Shown in pieces: positions 18,801-26,191 of a stretch of DNA of 64,000 nucleotides (the stretch's first letter is position 1; every line of letters starts with the position of its first letter). Location: positions 30,244 through 94,243 of the forward strand of contig NZ_JACJJL010000017.1 in the NCBI RefSeq assembly GCF_016899955.1. Reading direction: 5' to 3'. The translations under genes and the position numbers were made by a program. The stretch comes from Marseilla massiliensis. Its GTDB lineage: Bacteria; Bacteroidota; Bacteroidia; Bacteroidales; Bacteroidaceae. Below the pieces are notes generated by a model. That model was given only the letters and a program-made list of their open reading frames with translations. It was not told the origin of the DNA and did no database searches.

Positions 18801-19044
18801 TGTGGCTGCCGGCATCGGCGAGAACGTGATCAACGACATCAAGATCACCCAGGATGGCGACAACTACGTGCGCGTAGAGGGCGATGGCATCCTCGGCATC
18901 GATGTCTACAGCCTCGGCGGCTCGCTCGTCGACAGCACCAACGGCAATGTTGTCAATGTGTCGGCCGTGCAGAGTGGCCTTTACATATTGAAGGTAAAGA
19001 CCAACGATGGCACCAAGACCTACAAGGTACGTGTCAGCAGGTGA
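15814..19044 (+). CDS. Multidomain secreted protein: HAF-like propeller, Fn3 and paired beta-sandwich modules, T9SS-type tail
   Basis: 1076 residues. Signal peptide (cleavage near VAAAQ), then a propeller-like N-terminal region (about 30-375) with repeats like the HAF family (GKWACGAQTDGSSDPIGFIW, GDGHTGSVQAVANDG). Fn3-like modules follow (about 390-475, 675-730: YNVYRDGEKVN, YNVYRDGALVG). Two copies of a beta-sandwich module (about 500-630 and 770-900) resemble the N-terminal module of the protein at 8545. The tail (LGIDVYSLGGSLVDS ... SGLYILKVKTNDGTKTYKV) is a T9SS sorting domain. Only 22 bases separate it from the preceding gene, so the two are probably one operon. Ligand unknown. Confidence 0.82.
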   Translation: MKRVYFPICLSLLSMNGLVAAAQDAHPATRTVVMYGGPNQILTNVSSNGKWACGAQTDGSSDPIGFIWNLESNEITTLGVNTAAYAVSDNGVVVGTFLDSEASGNGAPVEAAGYWVDGQWHHLENSNDTFTGIGSGSSAMSISADGRYIGGAIYSASGVMTPVVWKDYKLMGALGDGHTGSVQAVANDGSMFGGWAYTAQYSDTRQPVLWDVNGIKQIFPGSQINQYQGVWDFSSDCTKALWVGVMEDGDREAAVCIHDFETGTNIRVRPQSDQYFDYVVYGMSDSLTVVGYQQNDNTAAFPIYYKNGETIKLEAYLIENGADFAADGIIAERTADTEGLFNILQCVDVSKDDSTFLLQAASKDQFEIPVIVKLNANAVNPTPAGVKATAMSGLKVAKVEWGSPLLSSVAVKGYNVYRDGEKVNTELVDTTVYYDNTVAAGTEYTYSVEAEFEGGQVSAKSEGVSVAVPSDAANAPTDLYARMRGANDVLMTWSAPQTKNPVLRYFDDSQEINGGFGGGNVSFEAAVRFDKSDMQQYAGYNITSVSFCPKEEVESFAVNIYSGETLVYTQPVSQELQYGRVNSVKLDNPLAVPQDGDLYIAIEADVASTATSSNVVGMIYDNCVPGYSDLIRRVDEGVWFYSLNDESEQSGGTSYPVIFTIGAEFQSASGSADVSNVSQYNVYRDGALVGSSDGLTYVDKAVAEGDHSYEVEAVYANGDVSGKTAVDFTAVTNTSVFRAIDNVNIDVKDVDTRTVLFSWDAPLDNDATNIQYCGETPQGGLTGSADQLYGYQARTTYLPSKLHSYGGYSVKELRFYPMAQAEFTFYVLKDGQEIVSQFVEEVVPNRWNTVVLDEPFVLDDKSTYDIILDCFDVEAEQPALAYDNNPAYSGVSDLVSYDEGDTFQTLAASYGTLSSPGNWLMGMVVSDSEGQPMAVDGYQVRVNAANVTPEPVSETSFTYEMGASVDPSSTCRVNVDVIYTVGGKVEGTGVFFTINDVAAGIGENVINDIKITQDGDNYVRVEGDGILGIDVYSLGGSLVDSTNGNVVNVSAVQSGLYILKVKTNDGTKTYKVRVSR

Positions 19045-19071
19045 CCTGATGCCGCTTGCGGCATGACAAAG

Positions 19072-19105
19072 GCGGGGGCGCATCCGGATGAGGATGCGCC
19101 CCCGC
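19072..19105. terminator. Bidirectional terminator between the T9SS cluster and asnB
   Basis: Perfect 14-bp inverted repeat GCGGGGGCGCATCC / GGATGCGCCCCCGC with a 6-base loop, between convergent genes, 27 bases after one stop and 39 before the other. Confidence 0.7.
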
Positions 19106-19144
19106 TTCGTGTTTGCCGCTTTGCGGCCCGGGTGGTCTCGGCTG

Positions 19145-20809
19145 TCAGTAAGCCTGGTCGTGCACCCCGCTCACGGCCCTGCCGCTGGGCTCGTTGAGCC
19201 CGGCGAAGGCAGCGTCCCATGCCAAGGCCTCGGGCGTGCTGCACGCCACGCTCGGCGAGCTGGGCACGGTGAGGGCGGCCGAGCGGCTGGGAAAGTGGCT
19301 CTCGAACATCTCTCTGTACATATACTCCTCCTTGCTGCGTGGCGGGTTGACGGCAAAGCGCTCTGCGGCCCGGCTCATCTGGCTGTCGGTCACGGCCGTC
19401 TCGGCCATGCCCCTCAGCGTGTCTATCCACGAGTAGCCCACGCCGTCGCTGAACTGTTCCTTCTGCCGCCACGCCACCTCGTCGGGCAGCAGGTCGGCGA
19501 AGGCCTCGCGCAGCACGCGCTTCTCTATCTGCCGGCCGGGGCACATCTTGGCCTTGGGGTTCAGCCGCATGGCCACGTCGAGGAACTCTTTGTCGAGGAA
19601 GGGCACGCGGCCCTCGACGCCCCACGCCGCCAGGCTCTTGTTGGCCCTGAGGCAGTCGTACTGGTGCAGCCTCGACAGCTTGCGCACGGTCTCCTCGTGG
19701 AATGCCCTTGGCGTGGGTGCCTTGTGGAAGTAGAGGTAGCCGCCGAACACCTCGTCGGCCCCTTCGCCCGAGAGCACCATCTTGATGCCCATCGACCGTA
19801 TGAAGCGGGCCAGCAGGTACATGGGCGTCGATGCCCTCACCGTGGTCACGTCGTAGGTCTCGGTGAAGTATATCACGTCGCTCAGCGCGTCGATGCCCTC
19901 CTGCAGGGTGTAGTTTATCTCGTGGTGCACTGTGCCGATGTGGTCGGCCACGAGCCTTGCCTTGGCCAGGTCGGGCGCGCCCCTGAGGCCCACGGCAAAC
20001 GAGTGGAGCCTGGGCCACCAGGCCTCGTCGCGGCCTCCGCTCTCCACCCTCGTGGCCGAGAACTTGCGGGCCACGGCGCTGATGACCGACGAGTCGAGCC
20101 CGCCCGACAGCAGCACGCCGTAGGGCACGTCGCTCATCAGCTGTCGGCGCACGGCCTGCTCGAGCGCCTGCCTCAGCTCTTCCGTGTCGGCTCCGTTGTC
20201 TTTCACGGCGTCGTAGTCGGCCCAGTCGCGCTTGTAGTATTGCTTGGCGTGGCCGTCGCGGCTGTAGTAATAGTGGCCCGGCGGGAAGGTCTCATACTGC
20301 TTGCAGAAGCCCTCAAGCGCCTTGAGCTCGCTCGCCACGTATACCGTGCCGTCGTCGTCGGTGCCCATGTAGAGTGGTATCACGCCAATGGGGTCGCGCG
20401 CAATCAGGAACTCGTCGGTCTGCTCGTCGTAGAGCGCGAAGGCGAAGATGCCGCTGAGCTCGTCGACGAGCGCCGGGCCCTTGTCGCGCCACAGCGCCAG
20501 TATCACCTCACAGTCGCTGCCTGTCATGAAGGCGTAGCGCCCGGCGTAGCGGCGGCGAATGTCGCGGTGGTTGTAAATCTCGCCGTTGACGGCCAGCGCC
20601 ACCTTTCCGTCGGGGCTCATCAGCGGCTGCCGTCCCGACTCGGGGTCGACGATGGCCAGCCGTTCATGTGCCAGTATGGCCGACCCGCCGCAGTATATGC
20701 CGCTCCAGTCGGGTCCGCGGTGACGTATCTTCCTGCTCATCTGCAAGGCCTTCTGCCTCAGTTCCGCCGTCTGTTGGCGGATGTTGAAAATTGCTACTAT
20801 TCCACACAT
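19145..20809 (-). CDS. asnB: Asparagine synthetase B, glutamine-hydrolysing
   Basis: Makes asparagine from aspartate, glutamine and ATP. 554 residues. The N-terminal class II glutamine amidotransferase domain starts MCGIVAIF, with Cys2 as nucleophile once Met is removed, and contains RHRGPDWSG and NGEIYN. The C-terminal synthetase domain (about 210-530) has the ATP-pyrophosphatase loop LLSGGLDSSVISA and LSGEGADEVFGGY. Full length. Third gene of a glnK-amt-asnB set on this strand, 168 bases after amt, so it probably belongs to the nitrogen-limitation response. Confidence 0.96.
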   Translation of the reverse strand: MCGIVAIFNIRQQTAELRQKALQMSRKIRHRGPDWSGIYCGGSAILAHERLAIVDPESGRQPLMSPDGKVALAVNGEIYNHRDIRRRYAGRYAFMTGSDCEVILALWRDKGPALVDELSGIFAFALYDEQTDEFLIARDPIGVIPLYMGTDDDGTVYVASELKALEGFCKQYETFPPGHYYYSRDGHAKQYYKRDWADYDAVKDNGADTEELRQALEQAVRRQLMSDVPYGVLLSGGLDSSVISAVARKFSATRVESGGRDEAWWPRLHSFAVGLRGAPDLAKARLVADHIGTVHHEINYTLQEGIDALSDVIYFTETYDVTTVRASTPMYLLARFIRSMGIKMVLSGEGADEVFGGYLYFHKAPTPRAFHEETVRKLSRLHQYDCLRANKSLAAWGVEGRVPFLDKEFLDVAMRLNPKAKMCPGRQIEKRVLREAFADLLPDEVAWRQKEQFSDGVGYSWIDTLRGMAETAVTDSQMSRAAERFAVNPPRSKEEYMYREMFESHFPSRSAALTVPSSPSVACSTPEALAWDAAFAGLNEPSGRAVSGVHDQAY

Positions 20810-20977
20810 ATTGCTTTGTTTATGGTTTGGTATGAAGTCTGTTGCGGTGCCCGTAGGCTATGTTGCCGGGGCCGGCAGGCCCGCCCTGGCTTACTGGTGT
20901 AAGGTGGTGGCCTGCCGGCTCCGGCTTGGTGGGGCGGCTGGGCGTAGGCCCCGCCGCCCGGGGCTTGTCGCGTCTTG

Positions 20978-22336
20978 TCAGTTGTAGCACGACTCGCCGT
21001 GCTCGTATATGTCGAGCCCCTCTTCCTCCATTCGCTTGTCGGCCCTTATGCCTACAAGTGAGTCGACAATCTTGTAGAGAACATAGGTGACCACGGCGCT
21101 GAACACTATCGACACGAGCGTGGCCACAACCTGTACCCACAGCTGGTGCCAGTCGCCGTAGAGGGCGCCCTCGGCCCCGGCCTCGCCTGTGACGGCCCTG
21201 GTGGCGAACACGCCCGTGAGCAGCGAGCCCACTATGCCGCCTATGCCGTGTACGCCGAAGGCGTCGAGCGCGTCGTCATACTTGAAATATGGCTTCACCA
21301 CGGCCACCATCATGAAGCATACCAGGGGCGTGATGACGCCTATGGCGATGGCCCCGCCCAGGCTCACCGAGCCGGCTGCCGGCGTTATGGCCACGAGCCC
21401 GGCCACGGCCCCGGTGCATGCGCCCACGGTGGTGGGCTTGTGGTTGACGGCCCAGTCGGCTGCCATCCAGGTCACGGCGGCCACGGCTGCGGCCACGTGG
21501 GTGACGAGCAGCGCGTTGGCGGCCAGCCCGTCGGCTGCCAGTCCGCTGCCGGCGTTGAAGCCGAACCATCCAATCCACAGGAACGACGTGCCCATGAACA
21601 CAAACGTTATGTTGTGGGGCAGTATGGCGTGGCCCCGGCGGTAGTCATCGCGCGGGCCTATCATGAGCGCCATCACCAGCGCCGAGATGCCGGCGTTGAT
21701 GTGCACCACGGTGCCCCCGGCAAAGTCGATGGCCCCCATCTGCTGCAGGAACCCTCCGCCCCACACCCAGTGGGCCATGGGGAAGTAGGCCAGTATCACC
21801 CACAGTACTATGAACACGGCATAGCCACTGAAGCGTATGCGCTCGGCGAAGGCGCCGAGGATGAGCGCCGGCGTTATCAGCGCAAACATGCACTGGAACA
21901 TTGCGAACACCAGCTCGGGTATGCCGCTGGCCATGGTGGCCGACGTGCCCACGCCTGCCATGAATGCCTTGTCGAAGCCGCCCATCACGGCCCACAGCGG
22001 GTTGCCGCTCTCGCTGAAGCCTGTGCCGAAGGCCCACGAATAGCCGAAGGCCACCCACAGTATGCTCACCACGCCCACTATGAACAGTGTCTGCATTATC
22101 ACGCTGAGCATGTTTTTCTGCCTTACCAGCCCGCCGTAGAACAGGGCTATGCCCGGTATGCTCATCAGCAGCACGAGTATGGTGGCCATTATCATCCAGG
22201 CCGTGTTGCCCGTGTCGGGCGTGGGCTCGGCGCCCGCGGCCTCGGCGGCTGCCGCCGCCGTGGCGCCCATGGTTGCCATGGCGGCTGTGGCCATGGCCCT
22301 TGCATGCGGTGCATGCGCTTTCATTATAGTTTTCAT
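20978..22336 (-). CDS. amt: Ammonium transporter (Amt/AmtB family)
   Basis: Conducts ammonium/ammonia across the inner membrane. 452 residues: a 45-residue Ala-rich N-terminal extension resembling a signal peptide, then about 11 membrane helices with family motifs ALFYGGLVRQKN, DFAGGTVVHINAG (first pore His) and FGVHGIGGIVGS (second pore His). It lies downstream of glnK, the usual Amt-blocking PII protein. The 208-base gap to glnK contains repeat array B, unusual inside a PII-Amt operon. An in-frame Met at residue 15 is an alternative start. Confidence 0.95.
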   Translation of the reverse strand: MKTIMKAHAPHARAMATAAMATMGATAAAAAEAAGAEPTPDTGNTAWMIMATILVLLMSIPGIALFYGGLVRQKNMLSVIMQTLFIVGVVSILWVAFGYSWAFGTGFSESGNPLWAVMGGFDKAFMAGVGTSATMASGIPELVFAMFQCMFALITPALILGAFAERIRFSGYAVFIVLWVILAYFPMAHWVWGGGFLQQMGAIDFAGGTVVHINAGISALVMALMIGPRDDYRRGHAILPHNITFVFMGTSFLWIGWFGFNAGSGLAADGLAANALLVTHVAAAVAAVTWMAADWAVNHKPTTVGACTGAVAGLVAITPAAGSVSLGGAIAIGVITPLVCFMMVAVVKPYFKYDDALDAFGVHGIGGIVGSLLTGVFATRAVTGEAGAEGALYGDWHQLWVQVVATLVSIVFSAVVTYVLYKIVDSLVGIRADKRMEEEGLDIYEHGESCYN

Positions 22337-22443
22337 CGTTGTTTGTTTTTGTGTCTTGTCCTGAATATGTGTTTGCTCTTGTGGCCCGCCGCGCCGGCCG
22401 TGGCACGGCTGTCGGAGGCCGACGCCGCGCAGTGCCCGCCAAA

Positions 22444-22531
22444 CGGGCCGTATTGCGGCCCGATACGGGTCGTTTCGCGCCCTGAAACGGGCCGTTTGGT
22501 GGTGCAGGACGGGCCGTTTGGCGCGCGCCCC
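22444..22531. repeat. Intergenic 4 x 22-bp repeat array, copy B (inside glnK-amt)
   Basis: Four units at 22444, 22466, 22488 and 22510, all with the CGGGYCGTWT head. This is the most regular copy at the head positions: three of four begin CGGGCCGT and the other CGGGTCGT. It starts 13 bases beyond the glnK stop (minus strand) and lies between glnK and amt. Preceded by GCCAAA, which extends the palindrome to the left. Confidence 0.85.
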
Positions 22532-22544
22532 CTGCCGCCGGGCG

Positions 22545-22901
22545 TCAGCTTTCCTGCTCGGCGTTGTACAGTGCCACGTCGCCGTGCTCGCCAGTGCGTA
22601 TGCGTATGGCGTCTTCTACGGGATAGACGAATATGCGGCCGTCGCCAATCTCGCCCGTGCGGGCGGCGCTGAGTATGGCCTTGACGGTCTTGTCAACGTT
22701 TTTGTCTCTGACCACCAGCGATATCATGGTGCGCTCAATGGAGCTCGTGTCGTAGACCACGCCACGGTAAATCCTGCCCTGCCTTGACTTGCCTATGCCT
22801 CTCACGTCGTAGTACGACAGCCATTCGATGTCGGCGTCGAGCAGGGCAGCCTTCACGTCTTCAAACCGCGATTTCCTTATTATGGCTTCGATTTTTCTCA
22901 T
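22545..22901 (-). CDS. glnK: Nitrogen regulatory protein P-II, GlnK type
   Basis: Senses 2-oxoglutarate, ATP/ADP and glutamine state and gates the ammonium channel. 118 residues with the PII fold: MRKIEAIIRKSRFEDVKAAL, a T-loop containing GRIYRGVVYD (Tyr50 at the usual uridylylation site), and the signature TGEIGDGRIFVYPVEDAIRIRTGE. A good ribosome site (AAGGAGAG) lies just upstream of the ATG. Its T-loop differs from the enterobacterial type, as is common in Bacteroidetes. Upstream of amt and asnB on the same strand. Confidence 0.95.
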   Translation of the reverse strand: MRKIEAIIRKSRFEDVKAALLDADIEWLSYYDVRGIGKSRQGRIYRGVVYDTSSIERTMISLVVRDKNVDKTVKAILSAARTGEIGDGRIFVYPVEDAIRIRTGEHGDVALYNAEQES

Positions 22902-22964
22902 GTCTGGCTCTCCTTTTTATTTAATTGTTTTCTGTTTGAGTTTCACTTTGCAAAGTTCACGCTG

Positions 22965-22993
22965 CAAAATTACAACAAAATGTAACTTGACAA
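22965..22993 (-). promoter_or_regulatory. Promoter of glnK-amt-asnB (TTG-N18-TAATTTTG)
   Basis: On the minus strand TAATTTTG (22965-22972) is preceded by an 18-base spacer and TTG (22991-22993), near the Bacteroidales consensus, about 63 bases before the glnK start. The rest of the 334-base gap to dapF is AT-rich with no gene visible. Confidence 0.6.
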
Positions 22994-23172
22994 GTCTTAA
23001 ATCGAGCAATATGTACTTCTATTTTGTATTGTGCTTACACTTAGCTTGCTATAGGCCGCGGTTGGTTTCAGATTGTAAACGCATAGCGGCAATATGATGG
23101 CAATTTAAAAGTTTCCTGTCTAAAGTAGATTTAAAACGTCATTTGTAGCAGTGGTTTCCTTCCGAAATATCG

Positions 23173-23180
23173 TATCTTTG
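23173..23180 (+). promoter_or_regulatory. Promoter -7 box of dapF-dapL
   Basis: TATCTTTG on the plus strand, 55 bases before the dapF ATG. No clear TTTG box at the standard spacing; the nearest TTTG (23142-23145) is 27 bases away. Confidence 0.5.
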
Positions 23181-23235
23181 CAGCGTGAAATGAGCCGCAT
23201 GGTGTGGCCCGTAGATAAAAGAAAGGAAGCAAGCT

Positions 23236-24093
23236 ATGGCAAAGACGGTCAGATTTACCAAGATGCAGGGCGCAGGCAACGACTATATATATGTAGACAC
23301 CCTGCTCAACGACGTTGCCAACCCGGCCGCGGCCGCCGTGGCATGGAGCTCGCCCCACACGGGCATAGGGGCCGACGGGCTGGTGCTCATAGGCTGCTCC
23401 CGCGTGCCCGAGGCCGACTTCACCATGCGCATATTCAACGCCGACGGTTCCGAGGCGCTCATGTGCGGCAACGCCTCGCGCTGCGTGGGCAAGTACCTTT
23501 ATGAGAAGGGCATCACCGACAGCACCACCATACGGCTGCTCACGCTCTCGGGCGTCAAGACACTCAGGCTGCACCTCAGGCACGACAACACCGTGGAGAG
23601 CGTCACCGTCGACATGGGGGCGCCCGTGCTTGCCGACGCCGGCCTGCTGTCGGCCCCGGGCGGGAGCATGGTCAACGGTAGCGTGGCGGCCGGCGGTCGC
23701 GAATTCTGCGGCACGTTCGTGTCGATGGGCAACCCCCATTTCGTGGTCTTCGCCGACTCGCTCGACGGCCTCGACCTGGCCCGCTGGGGCGCGCTGCTCG
23801 AGCGCTCGGCCCTGTTTCCGCAGCGGTGCAACATCGAGTTCGCACAGGTGCTGGCCGACGGGCTCATCAGGGCGCGCGTGTGGGAGCGGGGCAGCGGCGT
23901 GACCATGGCCTGCGGCACGGGAGCCTGCGCCACCGCGGTGGCCGCCTCGCTCACCGGCAGGGCCCCCAGGGCATCGCGCATTGTCATGGACGGCGGCGAG
24001 CTGGGCGTCGACTGGGCCGGTGACGACGGCCACGTCTACCTCACAGGACCCGCGGAGTTTGTCTTCGAGGGCGAGGTGCAGGTGGCCGGATGA
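23236..24093 (+). CDS. dapF: Diaminopimelate epimerase
   Basis: Converts LL- to meso-diaminopimelate for lysine and peptidoglycan. 285 residues in two mirror-like domains, with the two catalytic cysteines in MCGNASRC (Cys77) and ACGTGACATA (Cys226), plus KMQGAGNDYIYVD near the start and SMGNPHFVVF. Full length. It precedes dapL by 55 bases; together they are the last steps of the DapL shortcut of lysine synthesis from tetrahydrodipicolinate. Confidence 0.95.
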   Translation: MAKTVRFTKMQGAGNDYIYVDTLLNDVANPAAAAVAWSSPHTGIGADGLVLIGCSRVPEADFTMRIFNADGSEALMCGNASRCVGKYLYEKGITDSTTIRLLTLSGVKTLRLHLRHDNTVESVTVDMGAPVLADAGLLSAPGGSMVNGSVAAGGREFCGTFVSMGNPHFVVFADSLDGLDLARWGALLERSALFPQRCNIEFAQVLADGLIRARVWERGSGVTMACGTGACATAVAASLTGRAPRASRIVMDGGELGVDWAGDDGHVYLTGPAEFVFEGEVQVAG

Positions 24094-24148
24094 GGGCCCG
24101 CGGCAATATCGATCACAACTTCAACAATCATAAAAAAAGACAGGACTT

Positions 24149-25378
24149 ATGGCATTGGTAAACGAACATTTCCTCAAGTTGCCGAACAACTACTTGTTCG
24201 CCGACATTTCCAAGAAGGTGAACGCCTTCAAGGTGCAGCACCCCACGGCAGGCGTCATCAGCCTGGGCATAGGCGACGTCACGCGGCCGCTGTGCCCGGC
24301 GGTGGTCGAGGCCATACACAAGGCTGCCGACGAGATGGGCACCGAGGGCGGCTTCCACGGCTATGGGCCCGAGCAGGGCTACGCCTTCCTGCGCGAGGCC
24401 ATAGTGAAGAACGACTTCCTGCCGCGCGGCATACACCTCGACCCGTCGGAGATATTCGTCAACGACGGCGCAAAGAGCGACACGGGCAACATACAGGAGC
24501 TGGTGAGGTGGGACAACAGCATCGGCGTGACCGACCCCATCTATCCCGTATACATAGACTCTAACGTGATGATAGGGCGCGCGGGGGTGGTCAACGACGG
24601 CCGGTGGAGCAACGTGGTGTACATGCCGTGCACGGCCGGCAACGGCTTCGTGCCGCAGTTGCCCGACCGACGCGTGGACATCATCTACCTCTGTTACCCC
24701 AACAACCCCACGGGCACCGTGCTGTCGAAAGACGAGCTGCGCAAGTGGGTGAACTACGCCCTGCGCAACGATACGCTCATTTTCTTCGACGCGGCCTACG
24801 AGGCTTACATACAGAACCCCGACATACCGCACTCCATCTACGAGATAAAGGGCGCGCGTAAGGTGGCCATCGAGTTCCACAGCTACTCAAAGACAGCCGG
24901 CTTCACCGGCGTGCGCTGCGGCTACACCGTGGTGCCCAAGGAGGTGACCGCGGCCACGCTCGAGGGCGAGCGCATCTCGCTGCACAAGCTGTGGTACAGG
25001 CGCCAGTGCACCAAGTTCAACGGGGCGAGCTACATAAGCCAGCGCGCGGCCGAGGCAACATACACGCCCGAGGGACGCGAGCAGGTGCGACAGACCATTG
25101 GCTACTACATGGAGAACGCAAGGCTGATGCGCAATGCGCTCACGGCACTGGGCCTGAGGGTCTACGGGGGCGAGGACGCGCCTTACCTGTGGGTGCAGAC
25201 ACCCGACGGCGAGGGCAGCTGGCGGTTCTTCGAGCAGATGCTCTACAACGCCCACGTGGTGTGCACCCCCGGCGTGGGATTCGGCCCGAGCGGCGAGGGC
25301 TACGTGCGACTGACGGCCTTCGGCGACCGCGACAGCTGCCTCGAGGCGCTCGACCGGATAGGCCGGTGGCTCGGATAG
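24149..25378 (+). CDS. dapL: LL-diaminopimelate aminotransferase
   Basis: PLP-dependent class I aminotransferase converting tetrahydrodipicolinate directly to LL-diaminopimelate with glutamate as donor. 409 residues, the usual length. Signature parts: ISLGIGDVTRPLCPAV, FHGYGPEQGYAFLRE, YLCYPNNPTGTVL, and the PLP-lysine motif HSYSKTAGFTGVRCGY (Lys248). Next to dapF, so the pathway order is preserved; its use of glutamate ties it to the GS-GOGAT genes nearby. Confidence 0.95.
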   Translation: MALVNEHFLKLPNNYLFADISKKVNAFKVQHPTAGVISLGIGDVTRPLCPAVVEAIHKAADEMGTEGGFHGYGPEQGYAFLREAIVKNDFLPRGIHLDPSEIFVNDGAKSDTGNIQELVRWDNSIGVTDPIYPVYIDSNVMIGRAGVVNDGRWSNVVYMPCTAGNGFVPQLPDRRVDIIYLCYPNNPTGTVLSKDELRKWVNYALRNDTLIFFDAAYEAYIQNPDIPHSIYEIKGARKVAIEFHSYSKTAGFTGVRCGYTVVPKEVTAATLEGERISLHKLWYRRQCTKFNGASYISQRAAEATYTPEGREQVRQTIGYYMENARLMRNALTALGLRVYGGEDAPYLWVQTPDGEGSWRFFEQMLYNAHVVCTPGVGFGPSGEGYVRLTAFGDRDSCLEALDRIGRWLG

Positions 25379-25424
25379 CAAACCAACACAACACAAGATA
25401 GCCAACACTTAAAACGAGACGACA

Positions 25425-26147
25425 ATGAGAAAGGCAAGAAAAATGGGCATCGCGGCGGTCATGCTTACCGCCGGGGCCGCAGTGGCGAGTGCGCAAGACA
25501 GAGTGGAAGCCTCGGCTTCGGCCGACTTCGTGAGCCAGTATGTGTGGCGTGGTCAAGACCTTGACGGCATCAGTGTGCAGCCATCTCTGGGCCTTTCGTG
25601 GCGCGGGCTTTCGCTAACGGCATGGGGAAACGTGGGCTTCGACTCGGGCGACACCAAGGAGCTCGACCTCACCCTGGGCTACAGCGTGGGCGGATTCAAC
25701 GTGGGAGTGACCGACTACTGGTTCAACAGCGGGCCCGACGAGCGCTATTTCTACTATGGGGCACACTCCACTGCCCATGTCTTCGAGGCCAACGTGGGCT
25801 ACGACTTCGGGCCCTTGGCACTGCAGTGGTACACAAACTTTGCCGGAAACGACTACAAGCCGGGCGACGACGGCAGCCAGAAACATGCTTATTCGTCGTA
25901 TGTCGAACTGTCGGCCCCGTTCCGCCTCGGGGGCATGGAGTGGCTGGCCGCCGTGGGGGCGGTGCCCTATGAGGCATCGGCAATCTACGCCGACGTCGAC
26001 GGGTTTGCCGTGACCAACGTGTCGCTGCGGACCACCAAGGAGGTGGCGGTGACGCCGCGGTTCACCGTGCCGCTCTTCGCGTCGGTCAGCGCCAACCCCG
26101 CCACGCAGAAGGCTTACTTAGCCTGCGGTTTCACGCTGCGCCCCTGA
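25425..26147 (+). CDS. Outer-membrane beta-barrel protein, TorF/porin-like
   Basis: 240 residues: signal peptide (cleavage near ASA-QD at about 24), then alternating hydrophobic/aromatic strands ending in an aromatic-containing beta signal (CGFTLRP). SADFVSQYVWRGQDLDG resembles the opening of TorF-type putative porins. It sits between dapL (46 bases) and glnN (44 bases) on the same strand, so it is probably co-expressed with nitrogen-assimilation genes and may help nitrogenous solutes enter (inference). No specific substrate evidence. Confidence 0.75.
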   Translation: MRKARKMGIAAVMLTAGAAVASAQDRVEASASADFVSQYVWRGQDLDGISVQPSLGLSWRGLSLTAWGNVGFDSGDTKELDLTLGYSVGGFNVGVTDYWFNSGPDERYFYYGAHSTAHVFEANVGYDFGPLALQWYTNFAGNDYKPGDDGSQKHAYSSYVELSAPFRLGGMEWLAAVGAVPYEASAIYADVDGFAVTNVSLRTTKEVAVTPRFTVPLFASVSANPATQKAYLACGFTLRP

Positions 26148-26191
26148 CGTGAGGCAGGCAACTAACGTATAACACAAAAAACATAATATCT

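Noticed and set aside
23030..23110. Small gene between glnK and dapF
   Set aside because: AT-rich, no ribosome site with a family-like product; only promoter boxes are supported.
24824..26000. Long antisense frames opposite many genes (for example 4824-6482 minus, 11482-12876 minus, 19088-20902 plus)
   Set aside because: Composition is Ala/Arg/His/Val-rich as expected from reversed GC-rich codons; the opposite strand encodes clear protein families.
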